64,000 nt of DNA from JAWLHU01 sp041690255 (GTDB lineage: Bacteria; Bacillota; Sulfobacillia; Symbiobacteriales; Symbiobacteriaceae). The stretch is from contig JAWLHU010000008.1 of assembly GCA_041690255.1 (NCBI GenBank), forward strand, positions 124,001 to 188,000, written 5' to 3'. Of the stretch, positions 16,057 to 25,235 are shown piece by piece. Both the position numbers and the translations under genes were made by a program. The notes under the pieces are model-generated. The model had not been told where the DNA came from, made no database searches, and was given only the letters and a program-made list of their open reading frames with translations. Positions within the stretch are counted from its first letter, which is position 1. The number at the start of each line of letters is the position of its first letter.

Positions 16057-16737
16057 ATGCGAGCTCGGATTCTGATCGCCGATGATGATGACAGCCTGCG
16101 CCAGGTGATCGATGAGTACCTGCGCAGTGAGGGCTTTGAGACCATACAGGCCGCCGATGGGACGGAAGCACTGGACCTCTGGCAGGCGGGCCAGGCCGAT
16201 TTGCTGGTGCTCGATTGGATGATGCCAGGCCGCAGCGGTCTGGAAGTCGCCCGTGAGATCCGGCGGCACCACACCACCCCGATCCTCATGCTCACCGCCC
16301 GCGACGCGGAGTCGGACAAGCTGCTCGGGCTGGAGTTGGGTGCCGACGACTACCTGACCAAGCCCTTCAGCATGCGGGAACTGGTTGCCCGGATCCGGGC
16401 GGTGCTCCGGCGGGCCAGGCCGGAGGGTGGGGACCCCGGAGAGGTGGTCAGCTTTGGTGACCTGCGGATTGACATGGCCGCCCATACGGTTCACCGGGGC
16501 GGCGATGAGATTAATCTGACCGCCACAGAGTTCAAGCTGCTGACGGTCCTGGCCAAGAACCCGAACCGGGTCTACTCCCGGCTCCAGCTCATGGAGAACG
16601 CGATCGGCGACTACTACGAGGGCTTTGAGCGGACGGTGGACAGCCATATCAGCCATCTGCGTCGCAAGCTCGGCCTGGACAGCCTGATCCAGACGGTCAA
16701 GGGCGTGGGCTTCAAGCTTGTGCCGCCCCGGAGGTGA
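16057..16737 (+). CDS. OmpR-family response regulator
   Basis: The 226-residue regulator has a receiver domain (acidic pocket DDDD at 9-12, D53 in VLDWMMPG, K near 102 in LTKPF) and a winged-helix OmpR/PhoB DNA-binding domain (about 130-222). AGGAGG sits 8 nt before ATG 16057. Its stop overlaps the following sensor gene by 4 nt (GTGA). Targets are unknown; the divergently oriented Met-rich protein gene after the kinase is a candidate. Confidence 0.95.
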   Translation: MRARILIADDDDSLRQVIDEYLRSEGFETIQAADGTEALDLWQAGQADLLVLDWMMPGRSGLEVAREIRRHHTTPILMLTARDAESDKLLGLELGADDYLTKPFSMRELVARIRAVLRRARPEGGDPGEVVSFGDLRIDMAAHTVHRGGDEINLTATEFKLLTVLAKNPNRVYSRLQLMENAIGDYYEGFERTVDSHISHLRRKLGLDSLIQTVKGVGFKLVPPRR

Positions 16738-17807
16738 ACGCCATGTCCCTTCGAGCCAAGTTGGTCTGGGCCTTCGTCCTCGTGGCCCTGGGCGCCCTGC
16801 TCCTCTCGGTTGTCATCGCCAACGCCGGGCTTTACGGCAGCATGATGCGGATGCACCACGACGGGGCGGCCATGCATCAGCCCATGAGCCCCGACGAGTT
16901 CATGGCCTCTGCGCTTCGCTGGAGCCTGGTGGCGAGCCTTGGCGCCTTCGGCATTGCCGGCGCAGTCGGGATCTTCACCGCCGAGCGCATCACCCGGTCG
17001 CTTCGCAGCCTCCGCAACGCCGCCGCCCAGATTGACCTGCGGGACCTCTCCAGGCGGGTGCCGGTGGCGGGGCAGGACGAGATCGCGGACCTGGCCGTCA
17101 CCTTCAATCGCATGTGCGACCGACTGGAGGCCGGGGAACGCTCCCGCCGGCAGCTCCTGGCGGACACCGCCCACGAACTGCGTCATCCCCTGGCGGTCAT
17201 GCAGGGCCACCTGGATCTCATGCAGGACGGCAAGGTGGAGATCTCCCCAGAGTCCCTTCTGCCCATTCAGGATCAGGTGATCCGCCTGACCCGCCTGGTG
17301 GCAGATCTGCGTGACCTGAGCCTCGCAGAGGTCGGCCAACTCTCTCTCCACCCGGCCGTTGTAGAACCTGGTGAGCTGCTCGAGACCCTCCTCGCCAACA
17401 TGGCGCCGGTGGCCGCCGCGAAGGGTGTACGGCTGACGGCACAGCTTCCCCAGGACCTCTCACCCCTGCAGGCTGACCCTGACCGTATGCGCCAGGTCTT
17501 TGTGAACCTGCTCGCCAACGCCCTCCACTACACCCCGTCCGGCGGAGAGGTGACGATAGAGGCCGGGGCCGAGGACGGCGAACTGTACGTTTCGGTGGCG
17601 GACACGGGGCCCGGAATCCCTCCGGAAGACCTGCCCCATATCTTTGATCGCTTCTACCGAACGGATCGGTCACGGACCCGACATACGGGCGGCAGCGGTC
17701 TGGGTCTGGCGATCGTCCGGAGTCTGGTGGAACTCCACGGGGGTCGGGTTACCGCAGAGAGCGTGCCAGGGAAGGGGAGTCGGTTTTCCGTGTTCCTCCC
17801 CATATAG
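16734..17807 (+). CDS. Sensor histidine kinase with Met/His-rich outer loop
   Basis: A 357-residue BaeS-like kinase. Two membrane helices flank a short extracytoplasmic loop of about 50 residues holding MMRMHHDGAAMHQPM. HAMP follows at about 85-135, then HisKA with H147 in DTAHELRHPL and an HATPase with NALHYTP, DTGPGIP and GSGLGLAI. The Met/His cluster would suit Cu(I)/Ag(I) sensing and matches the composition of the next gene's product. GTG 16734 overlaps the regulator stop; ATG 16743 is an alternative start. Confidence 0.92.
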   Translation: MNAMSLRAKLVWAFVLVALGALLLSVVIANAGLYGSMMRMHHDGAAMHQPMSPDEFMASALRWSLVASLGAFGIAGAVGIFTAERITRSLRSLRNAAAQIDLRDLSRRVPVAGQDEIADLAVTFNRMCDRLEAGERSRRQLLADTAHELRHPLAVMQGHLDLMQDGKVEISPESLLPIQDQVIRLTRLVADLRDLSLAEVGQLSLHPAVVEPGELLETLLANMAPVAAAKGVRLTAQLPQDLSPLQADPDRMRQVFVNLLANALHYTPSGGEVTIEAGAEDGELYVSVADTGPGIPPEDLPHIFDRFYRTDRSRTRHTGGSGLGLAIVRSLVELHGGRVTAESVPGKGSRFSVFLPI

Positions 17808-17812
17808 ACAGC

Positions 17813-17850
17813 GGAAGAGCCAGACCGGCGTAGGTCTGGCTCTTCCTTTA
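17813..17850. terminator. Bidirectional terminator after the OmpR-type pair
   Basis: GGAAGAGCCAGACC-GGCGTA-GGTCTGGCTCTTCC is a perfect 14-bp stem followed by TTTACGG. It lies between the convergent kinase and Met-rich genes. Confidence 0.9.
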
Positions 17851-17859
17851 CGGATCCCC

Positions 17860-18420
17860 TTAGGTGTTAGATGTACCAAACATCATGCCATGCATGCCAC
17901 CGCCATTGAGGCAGTCGGTGCTGTGCTGCTGGTGCATCTCGGTCATCTGGTCCGCCTGCTCCCGGGTGATCGTGCCCGCCTCGACAGCGCTGTCCAGGAA
18001 GCTCTTCATGTTCTGGGTCATGATGCTGATGATCTCTTCCGCGGCGACCTTCTTCTCGTCGGCCAACTGCTCCAGGGTCTTGCCCTCCGCCAGGGCGGCG
18101 TTCAGCTCGTCCAGGGTCATGTCGAAGTGGCCGGCCACCTCGCCCATCACCTGGTCGTGCATGGCGGGCATCTGGCTCATGAGCGGTGCCATTGCTTCGT
18201 GCATGGCCATCATCTCTGACCCCATCATCTGTTGGTGCATCTGGGCCATGGAGCCGCTGTTCATCATCTGCTGGTGCATCTTCTGCATGTTGGCGCTGCC
18301 CATGAAGGCGCTCATGTGACCGTACCCCAGGTTCTGAGCCAGAGCAGGTACCGCAAAGACGGAACCCGAGATCACGAGGGCTGCGGCAGCACCGAGGATC
18401 CACTTTGTCCGCTTCTGCAT
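17860..18420 (-). CDS. Secreted Met/His-rich protein with DUF2680-like domain
   Basis: The 186-residue product has a Sec signal peptide (about 1-29, cut after ALA). Residues 34-95 are rich in methionine and histidine (HQQMM, AQMHQQMMG, MMAMHEAM). The C-terminal part resembles the DUF2680/YckD domain (MTLDELNAALAEGKTLEQLA, GTITREQADQM). Met/His clusters of this kind bind Cu(I) or Ag(I) in periplasmic proteins such as CusF and PcoC, which suggests an extracellular metal-binding role. It is convergent with the Met-rich sensor kinase. GAAGGAGTGA precedes ATG 18420. The metal role is inference from composition and context. Confidence 0.75.
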   Translation of the reverse strand: MQKRTKWILGAAAALVISGSVFAVPALAQNLGYGHMSAFMGSANMQKMHQQMMNSGSMAQMHQQMMGSEMMAMHEAMAPLMSQMPAMHDQVMGEVAGHFDMTLDELNAALAEGKTLEQLADEKKVAAEEIISIMTQNMKSFLDSAVEAGTITREQADQMTEMHQQHSTDCLNGGGMHGMMFGTSNT

Positions 18421-18604
18421 GGATCATTCACTCCTTCGCATTGTCCGGATCCTTCCGGACTACGCTCTTAGTCTACCGCACCCGATTGGAGTGCCCTTTG
18501 ACCTCGCTTGGAGATTCTGTGGAGATGAGATACCGAAGGCTGAAGCACGTTGTCCCGGGACTCGGGAAGTTTATCCCGGTGACTGGGAAGTCTCGCCCGC
18601 AAGA

Positions 18605-18634
18605 TTGACTACTCAAATGTGGGTTTTCTATAAT
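18605..18634 (+). promoter_or_regulatory. Sigma-A type promoter of the Ig-like/TIM-barrel gene
   Basis: TTGACT (18605-18610) and TATAAT (18629-18634) are separated by 18 nt, giving a start near 18641 and a leader of about 50 nt with GAGAGGAG before ATG 18694. Confidence 0.8.
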
Positions 18635-18693
18635 CGAACCGCGATGGGGGCTGGTATCAGTTTCCACAGCGAAGGGTAGAGAGGAGATAAAAA

Positions 18694-21198
18694 ATGGCTA
18701 AGCAAAGGGGATCATGGCTAAAGAGATCCGGGATCCGATTCCTGTCGGTCCTGACGCTCTGTCTGCTCCTGATCAGCAACATTCAGGTGTCAGAGGCCGC
18801 GAGGGCGACGGTAGCCCCAGAGATCACGTCGAGCGCTGTGGCTACCCCCAACCCGGTCGATGCCGGTAGCACCGCTACGATCACGGCGGACGTGAAGAGC
18901 AGCACCGACCTGACGGCTTTGATCGACGTCGAGATCTATGATCCGGCCGGCAACCGGGCACATGCTCAAGTGTATGACAACCAGTCCCTGAAGGCCGAGG
19001 ATACCTGGACTCAGACCTTTGACTGGGCCGTCCCAGCCACTGCCGATCCTGGCACCTACACCATCCACATTGGTGTCTTCTCGGCAGGATGGGGCACGCA
19101 GTACGACTGGAACTGGGCGGCCGGCTCGGTGACCGTGAACGGCACCACAGCCCCGCCGCCTGCCACCACCTATGAGAGCACGGCGACCGTGACGCCGGAC
19201 ACGGCTTTCTACGGGGAGACCGTCAACATTGCGGCCAGCGTGACCGGCTCGGTCACATCCACCGTGCATGTGGATGTCGAGGTCTACAGCCCCACCGGCG
19301 CCAAGGTGCATCAGCAGGTCTTCGCGGACCAGACACTGGAGGGCGGGGTCGCTTACTCCTTCCCCGTCGCCTGGGTCGTGCCCGATGGGGCGGCCGAGGG
19401 CACCTACACGGTTGATATCGGCCTCTTCAGCACCGATTGGTCCGAGAACCCGCACTGGCACAGCGCTGCCGCCGCCTTCGCGGTCACCGCCGCTGGAACA
19501 GAGCCTCCACCCGCCCCTGCCAGCTTTAACGTGGTCGCGACCGCCTCGCCCGACCCGATCATGGCGGGCAACAAGCTGACGATTGCCACCACGGTGACGG
19601 CTGGTTCGGACAGCAACATTCTGCTGGATGTCGAGGTCTACGACGCCCAGGGCGTGAAGGTCTTCCAGAACTACTGGGACAATCAGACGCTGACCGCCGG
19701 AGTGGAAAAGACCTACACCACCTACTGGCAGATTCCCGCTGCCCACGCGGCCGGCACCTACACGATCAGTGTCGGGATCTTCGGGCCTGGCTGGGGCGAT
19801 TACTACGACTGGCAGAGCGGCCTTGACTCCTTCGTGATCGAACTCAACCCCGATCCGACTGCCCCGCCGCCCCTGCCCCCCGCTCCCGCCACCCTGCCGG
19901 CGAAGCCGGCGGCTCTGCCCGACTACTTCTCCCTGGGCGTTACGGCGGGTTCCGGCAACAACGGCATTCTCGGCTGGATGCCGAACTCGGGCGTGAACTG
20001 GGACTACGCCTACCAGTACCTGACCGGCGGCGTGAACACCGGCGAGGGTTGGGCGACCTGGGGCGGCAATCCGTACTGGGCGCTGGATTATGCCAAGGCC
20101 GCCGACCAGCGGGGCTACATGTCGGTCTTCACCTACTACCAGCTGCTGCACAGCACGGGCCCTGGCGATGCCTACCCGGAGACTGAGGAGGACCTGGCGC
20201 ACCTGAACGATCCGGTCCTCATGAAGGCCTACTTCGAGGACTTCATCAAGCTGATGAAGCAGATCGGCAACGGCACCCATGATGGCGTGCAGGGCTTCGG
20301 CAAGCCGATCATCGTCCATGTGGAGCCCGACCTGACGGCCTACGCCCAGCAGGCGGTGCTGGACAACAGCCGCTGCTACGGCTACTGCATCGGGGAGGGG
20401 AATGACCCGGCGCTCCTGAAGGCGTCGGTCGCCTCCAGCGGGGTGCCCGAGGTCGCCGGCTTCCCGGATACGTACCAGGGCTATCAGTGGGCCATGCTTC
20501 ACATTCGGGACCTGTACGCCCCGAACGCGGTCATGGCGACCCATGTGAGTGGCTGGACCACTCTCTACGACATTGGCGGCGACACCAGCCCGGGCCTTGA
20601 CGCCGCTGGTCTGGGCCAGATCGCCGGCGAGTTTGCCGCCAGGAGCGGCACCCGTGATGTGCCGGCCGGCTCCTCCACCTACGACCTGATCTTCAACGAC
20701 GTGGGTGACCATGACGCCGGCTACTACAAGTACGCAGGCGGCAAGCAGAACGCCTTCTGGGATCGGACTAACCGGGTCTTCCCGAACTTCTACCGCTGGG
20801 AAGAGTACATGGGCAACATCGTCTCTACGGCGGGCAAGCGGGCCATGATCTGGCAGATTCCGATCGGCAACCAGGTCATGCGGACCATGAACAACACCTA
20901 CGGCCACTATCAGGACAACCGGGTGGAGTACTTCATGGCCCACATGGATGAACTGGCCCGGCAGGGGATTATCGGGCTGCTCTTCGGGCGGGGCAACTAC
21001 GGCTCCACCACCCACTGGAACGAGCAGCAGGACACTCCCGACCCCTTCAACCCGGACCCGGTCTGCACGACCGACGGCATGGGCACGGGAGAGACGATCT
21101 GCAACGACCAGGTCGCCGTCTATACCGATGATGACGGCGGCTACCTGCGGATTACGGCGCAGGAGTACTACGCCAACGGCACCTTCCCGCTCCCCTAG
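18694..21198 (+). CDS. Large secreted protein: three Ig-like repeats plus TIM-barrel-like domain
   Basis: The 834-residue exoprotein has a signal peptide (about 1-36). Three repeats of roughly 110 residues follow (about 40-152, 160-265, 275-385), each an Ig/CARDB-like beta-sandwich with a closing aromatic block such as GVFSAGWGTQYDW or GIFGPGWGDYYDW. A proline linker leads to a C-terminal domain (about 405-834) rich in Trp and Tyr with alternating strand/helix pattern. Acidic residues in IIVHVEPDLTAY, LIFNDVGDHDAG and AMIWQIPIG would fit a glycoside-hydrolase-like TIM barrel. I do not recognise a named family, so enzymatic activity is a guess. It has its own promoter and terminator. Confidence 0.7.
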   Translation: MAKQRGSWLKRSGIRFLSVLTLCLLLISNIQVSEAARATVAPEITSSAVATPNPVDAGSTATITADVKSSTDLTALIDVEIYDPAGNRAHAQVYDNQSLKAEDTWTQTFDWAVPATADPGTYTIHIGVFSAGWGTQYDWNWAAGSVTVNGTTAPPPATTYESTATVTPDTAFYGETVNIAASVTGSVTSTVHVDVEVYSPTGAKVHQQVFADQTLEGGVAYSFPVAWVVPDGAAEGTYTVDIGLFSTDWSENPHWHSAAAAFAVTAAGTEPPPAPASFNVVATASPDPIMAGNKLTIATTVTAGSDSNILLDVEVYDAQGVKVFQNYWDNQTLTAGVEKTYTTYWQIPAAHAAGTYTISVGIFGPGWGDYYDWQSGLDSFVIELNPDPTAPPPLPPAPATLPAKPAALPDYFSLGVTAGSGNNGILGWMPNSGVNWDYAYQYLTGGVNTGEGWATWGGNPYWALDYAKAADQRGYMSVFTYYQLLHSTGPGDAYPETEEDLAHLNDPVLMKAYFEDFIKLMKQIGNGTHDGVQGFGKPIIVHVEPDLTAYAQQAVLDNSRCYGYCIGEGNDPALLKASVASSGVPEVAGFPDTYQGYQWAMLHIRDLYAPNAVMATHVSGWTTLYDIGGDTSPGLDAAGLGQIAGEFAARSGTRDVPAGSSTYDLIFNDVGDHDAGYYKYAGGKQNAFWDRTNRVFPNFYRWEEYMGNIVSTAGKRAMIWQIPIGNQVMRTMNNTYGHYQDNRVEYFMAHMDELARQGIIGLLFGRGNYGSTTHWNEQQDTPDPFNPDPVCTTDGMGTGETICNDQVAVYTDDDGGYLRITAQEYYANGTFPLP

Positions 21199-21209
21199 GC
21201 AGATGATGA

Positions 21210-21250
21210 ACCGGCGGACCTCGCAATGGGTCCGCCGGCTTCCCTTTCGG
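21210..21250 (+). terminator. Terminator after the large secreted protein
   Basis: CCGGCGGACC and GGTCCGCCGG form a 10-bp stem with an 8-nt loop, followed by CTTCCCTTTC. Confidence 0.8.
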
Positions 21251-21310
21251 GCGTAGGAGTTGCGAGACAGCGCGGCGAACTCCCCGGTATGATTGCAAGG
21301 GGGGATTCTT

Positions 21311-21757
21311 GTGCGTGTAGTGGGTACCTTCAAGTACGACGCCCCACCCGAGACGCTGTACGCCCTGTTCACCAACCCCGACGCGTTGCGAAACGCCACG
21401 CCAGGCCTTCAGTCGCTGGACGAGGTGGAGCCGGACCGCTGGGAGGCGGTGGCTAAGGTGGGGATCGGCGGCTTTGCGCTGCACTACCGGGGCTTTATGG
21501 TCGTGACCGACCGGCAGCCGGGAGAGGGCTATCGCATCGCCCTGGATTTCGCCACCCACAACGGCAGCGTTCAGGCCGAGGTACGGCTTCGCTTCTCCCC
21601 GCTCGATGCCGGCCAGACCCGGCTGGAGTACGAGTCCAACGTGGAGTTTAACGGGGCTCAGAAGATCTCGTACGCGATCGCCCGGGGTCTCGTTGACTTC
21701 TTCCTGCACGGCATGAAGGAGTACCTCGAGAAGGAGCGCAGTCGGGGTCGGCTCTAA
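21311..21757 (+). CDS. SRPBCC-fold protein, CoxG-like
   Basis: The 148-residue START-like protein resembles CoxG, the membrane-associated accessory protein of CO dehydrogenase. The pattern is FKYDAPPETLYALFTNPDAL at the N-terminus, LDEVEPDRWEAVAKVGIG, and a C-terminal long helix. No cox genes are nearby, so it is better read as a stand-alone hydrophobic-ligand-binding protein. GTG 21311 is preferred because AAGGGGGG lies just upstream; the in-frame TTG at 21293 precedes that site. Confidence 0.75.
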   Translation: MRVVGTFKYDAPPETLYALFTNPDALRNATPGLQSLDEVEPDRWEAVAKVGIGGFALHYRGFMVVTDRQPGEGYRIALDFATHNGSVQAEVRLRFSPLDAGQTRLEYESNVEFNGAQKISYAIARGLVDFFLHGMKEYLEKERSRGRL

Positions 21758-21865
21758 CTCCGCCGGTTGCCCGCCGCAGAGAAAGTCAACATGGGCACAC
21801 AGTTTCTTCACAAATGCCGGGCAGAATGGAAGTCGGTAATGCTCGGATATGAGGAGGAGATGCTC

Positions 21866-22270
21866 ATGAAGCGCTACGCTGCTGCGGCGCTCATTCTGGC
21901 TGGCCTGCTGGCCGGCTGCTCCAGCGGCTCTGGCAGCTCCAAGGGCCCCACTGAGACGGTCACCCTGACGGCCAAGGATATGGCCTTCGGAGCCAAGGAG
22001 ATCAAGATTGAGAAGGGCAAGACGTACAAGCTCGTCCTCCAGAACGATGACGCCGTTGAGCACGACTTCGCCATTGAGAAGATGCCGGTCAAGGTCGGCG
22101 GCTCGACCCATGGTGACAGCCATGGCAGTGCAGCGCTTCACGTTCATGCCCCGGCGGGCAAGAGTGAGTCGGTCGAGTTCACGGCTACGGAGTCCGGCTC
22201 GTACCAATTCGTCTGCACCGTGGCCGGCCACAGGGAGGCCGGCATGGTCGGCAAGCTGATTGTGAACTGA
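21866..22270 (+). CDS. Cupredoxin-like lipoprotein
   Basis: The 134-residue lipoprotein has a lipobox LLAGC (Cys18) and a plastocyanin/azurin-type beta-sandwich. Type-1 copper ligands are likely the His in VEHDFAIE and then Cys, His and Met in FVCTVAGHREAGM. It would sit on the outer face of the membrane and either transfer electrons or bind copper. GAGGAGGAG immediately precedes ATG 21866; a longer frame from 21767 lacks a ribosome site and would bury the signal peptide. It fits the copper theme of the window but is not linked to copA. Confidence 0.88.
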   Translation: MKRYAAAALILAGLLAGCSSGSGSSKGPTETVTLTAKDMAFGAKEIKIEKGKTYKLVLQNDDAVEHDFAIEKMPVKVGGSTHGDSHGSAALHVHAPAGKSESVEFTATESGSYQFVCTVAGHREAGMVGKLIVN

Positions 22271-22285
22271 GATTGCCCGGCCTTC

Positions 22286-22320
22286 AGGGGACGCCTTTCT
22301 GGCGTCCCTTTCCTCGTTTT
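22286..22320 (+). terminator. Terminator after the cupredoxin gene
   Basis: GGGACGCC-TTTCT-GGCGTCCC is a perfect 8-bp stem followed by TTTCCTCGTTTT. Confidence 0.9.
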
Positions 22321-22382
22321 CCCGGAAACCACAACAGCGGTAGGAGCGTCCAAGGTGACAGAAGGGGGTCCTGTCACTCGTT

Positions 22383-25187
22383 ATGAAACGCCTTACATGG
22401 CTTCTTATACCAGCCCTGACATTCAGCCTTGTGCTCCCCGCCGCGCCGGTACTGGCGGCCGACCCGCCGTCCCCCGTAAGCGCAGCACAGAGCGAGCGCC
22501 CACTCGCCCAGGGACTCCGCCTGATCCAGTTCGAGCGGCTCTACCCACGGGGGTGGGCGAACGGCAGTCTCCTGCAGGTCGATCTGGCAAACCCGGCGAT
22601 CACCACCGACCTGGTCACCGCCCCCGGCGTGAATCAGGTAGAGTCGCTCTCCGCCATGGCCGCCCGGTCCGGGGCGGTCGCCGCAGTCAACGGGGACTTC
22701 TTTGACATTGGCCAGACCAACATCGCACTGGGCGATGTGGTCAAGGGCGGACAGTTCCTACAGACGCAGATCCCGACCTGGCCCAACGCCGCAGGCGTGG
22801 GGACAGACCGCCTCGGTCGGCTGCTGGACGTGACCCTGGACGGAACCGTCATCCTGCCCGGCGGGAGCTATCCGCTGGGCTCGATCAACCTGCCCACCGT
22901 GCAGAGCAGCACGATCGGCCTCTACACCCCACTCTGGACGCTGCCTCGCACCCAGTCCATGTACGGTGCGAGCCAGGGGCGGGAGGTGATCGTGCGGGCC
23001 GGTACCGTGGTCTCCGTCAGCCCGACTGCGACCGCCGAGCCGGTCCCCTCCGACGGCTTCGTGCTGGTCGGGCGGGAGGAGTTCGCCGCCCCCCTTGCAG
23101 CGCTGAAGGTGGGCGACCCGGTCTCGGTCAGCTACGTCCCCAAGCCGGCGCTCCAGTGGGCGGTGGGCGGGAACAATATCCTCGTCCGGAACGGCAAGCT
23201 GGAAGCGGCCGATGACCGAAAGGTCGGTCCCCGCACCGCCCTTGGCTTCTCGGTCGATGGCCGGCAGATGTTCCTCCTCACGGTCGATGGCCGGTCCGAG
23301 GCGAGCGGCGGGGTCACCCTGCCGGAGCTGGCCGACCTGATCCGCTCGTTCGGCGCCTATAACGCCATTGAGCTGGATGGCGGTGGCTCCACCACGATGG
23401 TCGCCCGGCTGCCCGGCGAGGCGATGCTCTCCTTGATCAATCGCCCGTCCGATGGCAAGGAGCGGCGCATTCCCAACGGGGTCGGAATCTTCGCGGCCTC
23501 GGGCAGCGGGATGGCGAAGCGGCTGGAGATTGCCGCCACGGGTGACACGGCCGCCGAACTGCGCCTCTTCCCCGCCCTGCGCCGGCCGCTGACGGCCACG
23601 GCCTACGACGAGCAGAACGGCCCCGCATCCCTCCCGACCGTCACCTGGCGGGCCTCGGGCAATGGGAGCATCTCGGCGGATGGTGTCGTGCGGGCTGGTC
23701 AGCAGCCCGGCCGGCTCAGGGTGACCGCCAGTGCCGGGGCGATGGTGACGGAGCGTGAAGTGCGGATCCTCGGGCCGGTGGCACGGATCGCCACCTCGGT
23801 GGATGGGCTCAGCCTGGCCTCCGGCCAGAGCGAACGGTTCACGGTCCGTGGCTACGATGCCAACGGGTATATGGCCCCGATTGACCCCGCCGATCTGACC
23901 CTCACCTACGACAGCCAGGTCCTCCAGGTGATCCCTGAGGCCGGTGGTCTGAAGGTGACGGCTCTGAAGGACGGGGCCGGGCTGATTACCGTTGCCGTGC
24001 AAGGGCAGAAGGCGCAGATCAGCTATGCCGCGGGCTCCGGGGCCGCCACGCTGGCTGCCCTCGACCGGCTGACCGGCTGGAGCTTCGCCAAGTCCTCCGC
24101 CTCGGTGACCGGGTCGATCCAGTCTGCGCCGGGCCACGAGGGCATGGGTGTCAAGCTGTCCTACCAGTTCGGCGAGGGCGCCACGCGGGCGGCCTACCTC
24201 CAGGCCGATCCGGTGCTGGAGCTGCCCGGGCGGCCCGAAACGATCGGGCTCTGGGTGAACGGCGACGGCAAGGGCGCCTGGCTGCGGGCCATTCTGGTGG
24301 ATGGGGCCGGCACGAACCACACGCTGAACCTGGCCCGGCACGTGGACTGGACGGGCTGGCGGTTCGTGGAGGCCCCCGTTCCGGTCGGGGCGGTCTATCC
24401 GCTCAAGCTCTACCGGGTCTACCCGGTCGAAACCGATGCGACGAAGCAGTATAGCGGAGACCTGGTCTTCGACGACCTGACCGTGCGGACCGCGGCGCCC
24501 CTGCCGGCGGTGGTTCGGCCCACCTCGCAGGCGGTGGCGGAGCCGGTCCTGCAACTCGGTGACGGCGGCTGGGCCTTCGGGCTGATGACCGGCCTCTCGG
24601 TCCCGGTGCAGCCGGCGTCGGGTACCCCGTCCCCCGCGGGGCCGAGCGCCGACGGCGAGGCGGCTGTGGTCCAGCAGATCCAGCGGGTACTGGCGGCCGA
24701 CCCTGCCTTCCTGCTGGTCGACCCGGTCCTGGTCTCGCCCGACGCCGAGGTGCTGATCGCCCGGGAGGTGGCCGGGCGGGTCCCGGTGGTCCGGCTGACC
24801 CAGACGGCCCGGTCCATTGACCAGAATGGGGTTCGGTTTCTGATCCTCGGCACGGAGAAGGGCGGCCTGCGGGCGACCGGGTTCGCGCAGCTTCAGGGGC
24901 TGCAGGAGAGCCTGAATCAATCAGCCAGTGACCCGGCGATCAAGCAGGTAGTGGTCGTGGCCCGCGACGTTCCGACCCGGTTTGTCGACCCGCGCGAGGG
25001 TGCCCTCATCGCCCGGTGGTTGACTGAGTTCCGGGATCGATCGGGCAAGGAGATCGCTTACGTGGCGACCGGCGGTGCTTCGGCGGGCATGAGCCGCACG
25101 GAGGGAGTGCCCTACCTGGAGGTGGGCGGCCCGGCCGGCCCGGTGATCGTGAGGGCGGGTGGCAACCCCTGGCTCTGGGTGGAATAG
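22383..25187 (+). CDS. Secreted phosphodiester glycosidase (NAGPA domain) with C-terminal sandwich domains
   Basis: The 934-residue exported protein has a signal peptide (about 1-25, cut after VLA). An NAGPA-type phosphodiester glycosidase domain (about 60-360) carries AAVNGDFFDIG and the signature IELDGGGSTTM (about 329-340). Relatives hydrolyse GlcNAc-phosphodiester bonds in cell-wall or capsule polymers. A bacterial Ig-like domain and a carbohydrate-binding-like sandwich (about 390-690) follow, then a roughly 220-residue C-terminal region of unknown fold. The start lies behind a hairpin GTGACAG...CTGTCAC whose loop contains AAGGGGG, so the ribosome site may be presented in a loop. Substrate is not predictable. 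Confidence 0.85.
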   Translation: MKRLTWLLIPALTFSLVLPAAPVLAADPPSPVSAAQSERPLAQGLRLIQFERLYPRGWANGSLLQVDLANPAITTDLVTAPGVNQVESLSAMAARSGAVAAVNGDFFDIGQTNIALGDVVKGGQFLQTQIPTWPNAAGVGTDRLGRLLDVTLDGTVILPGGSYPLGSINLPTVQSSTIGLYTPLWTLPRTQSMYGASQGREVIVRAGTVVSVSPTATAEPVPSDGFVLVGREEFAAPLAALKVGDPVSVSYVPKPALQWAVGGNNILVRNGKLEAADDRKVGPRTALGFSVDGRQMFLLTVDGRSEASGGVTLPELADLIRSFGAYNAIELDGGGSTTMVARLPGEAMLSLINRPSDGKERRIPNGVGIFAASGSGMAKRLEIAATGDTAAELRLFPALRRPLTATAYDEQNGPASLPTVTWRASGNGSISADGVVRAGQQPGRLRVTASAGAMVTEREVRILGPVARIATSVDGLSLASGQSERFTVRGYDANGYMAPIDPADLTLTYDSQVLQVIPEAGGLKVTALKDGAGLITVAVQGQKAQISYAAGSGAATLAALDRLTGWSFAKSSASVTGSIQSAPGHEGMGVKLSYQFGEGATRAAYLQADPVLELPGRPETIGLWVNGDGKGAWLRAILVDGAGTNHTLNLARHVDWTGWRFVEAPVPVGAVYPLKLYRVYPVETDATKQYSGDLVFDDLTVRTAAPLPAVVRPTSQAVAEPVLQLGDGGWAFGLMTGLSVPVQPASGTPSPAGPSADGEAAVVQQIQRVLAADPAFLLVDPVLVSPDAEVLIAREVAGRVPVVRLTQTARSIDQNGVRFLILGTEKGGLRATGFAQLQGLQESLNQSASDPAIKQVVVVARDVPTRFVDPREGALIARWLTEFRDRSGKEIAYVATGGASAGMSRTEGVPYLEVGGPAGPVIVRAGGNPWLWVE

Positions 25188-25191
25188 CAGA

Positions 25192-25235
25192 AGAAGAGGT
25201 GGGTCTCGCTCATGTGGCGAGGCCCACCTCTTTTA
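25192..25235. terminator. Bidirectional terminator between glycosidase and kinase genes
   Basis: AAGAGGTGGGTCTCGC and GCGAGGCCCACCTCTT form a 16-bp stem with one wobble, with TTTTAG on the plus side and CTTCTTC on the minus side. Confidence 0.9.
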
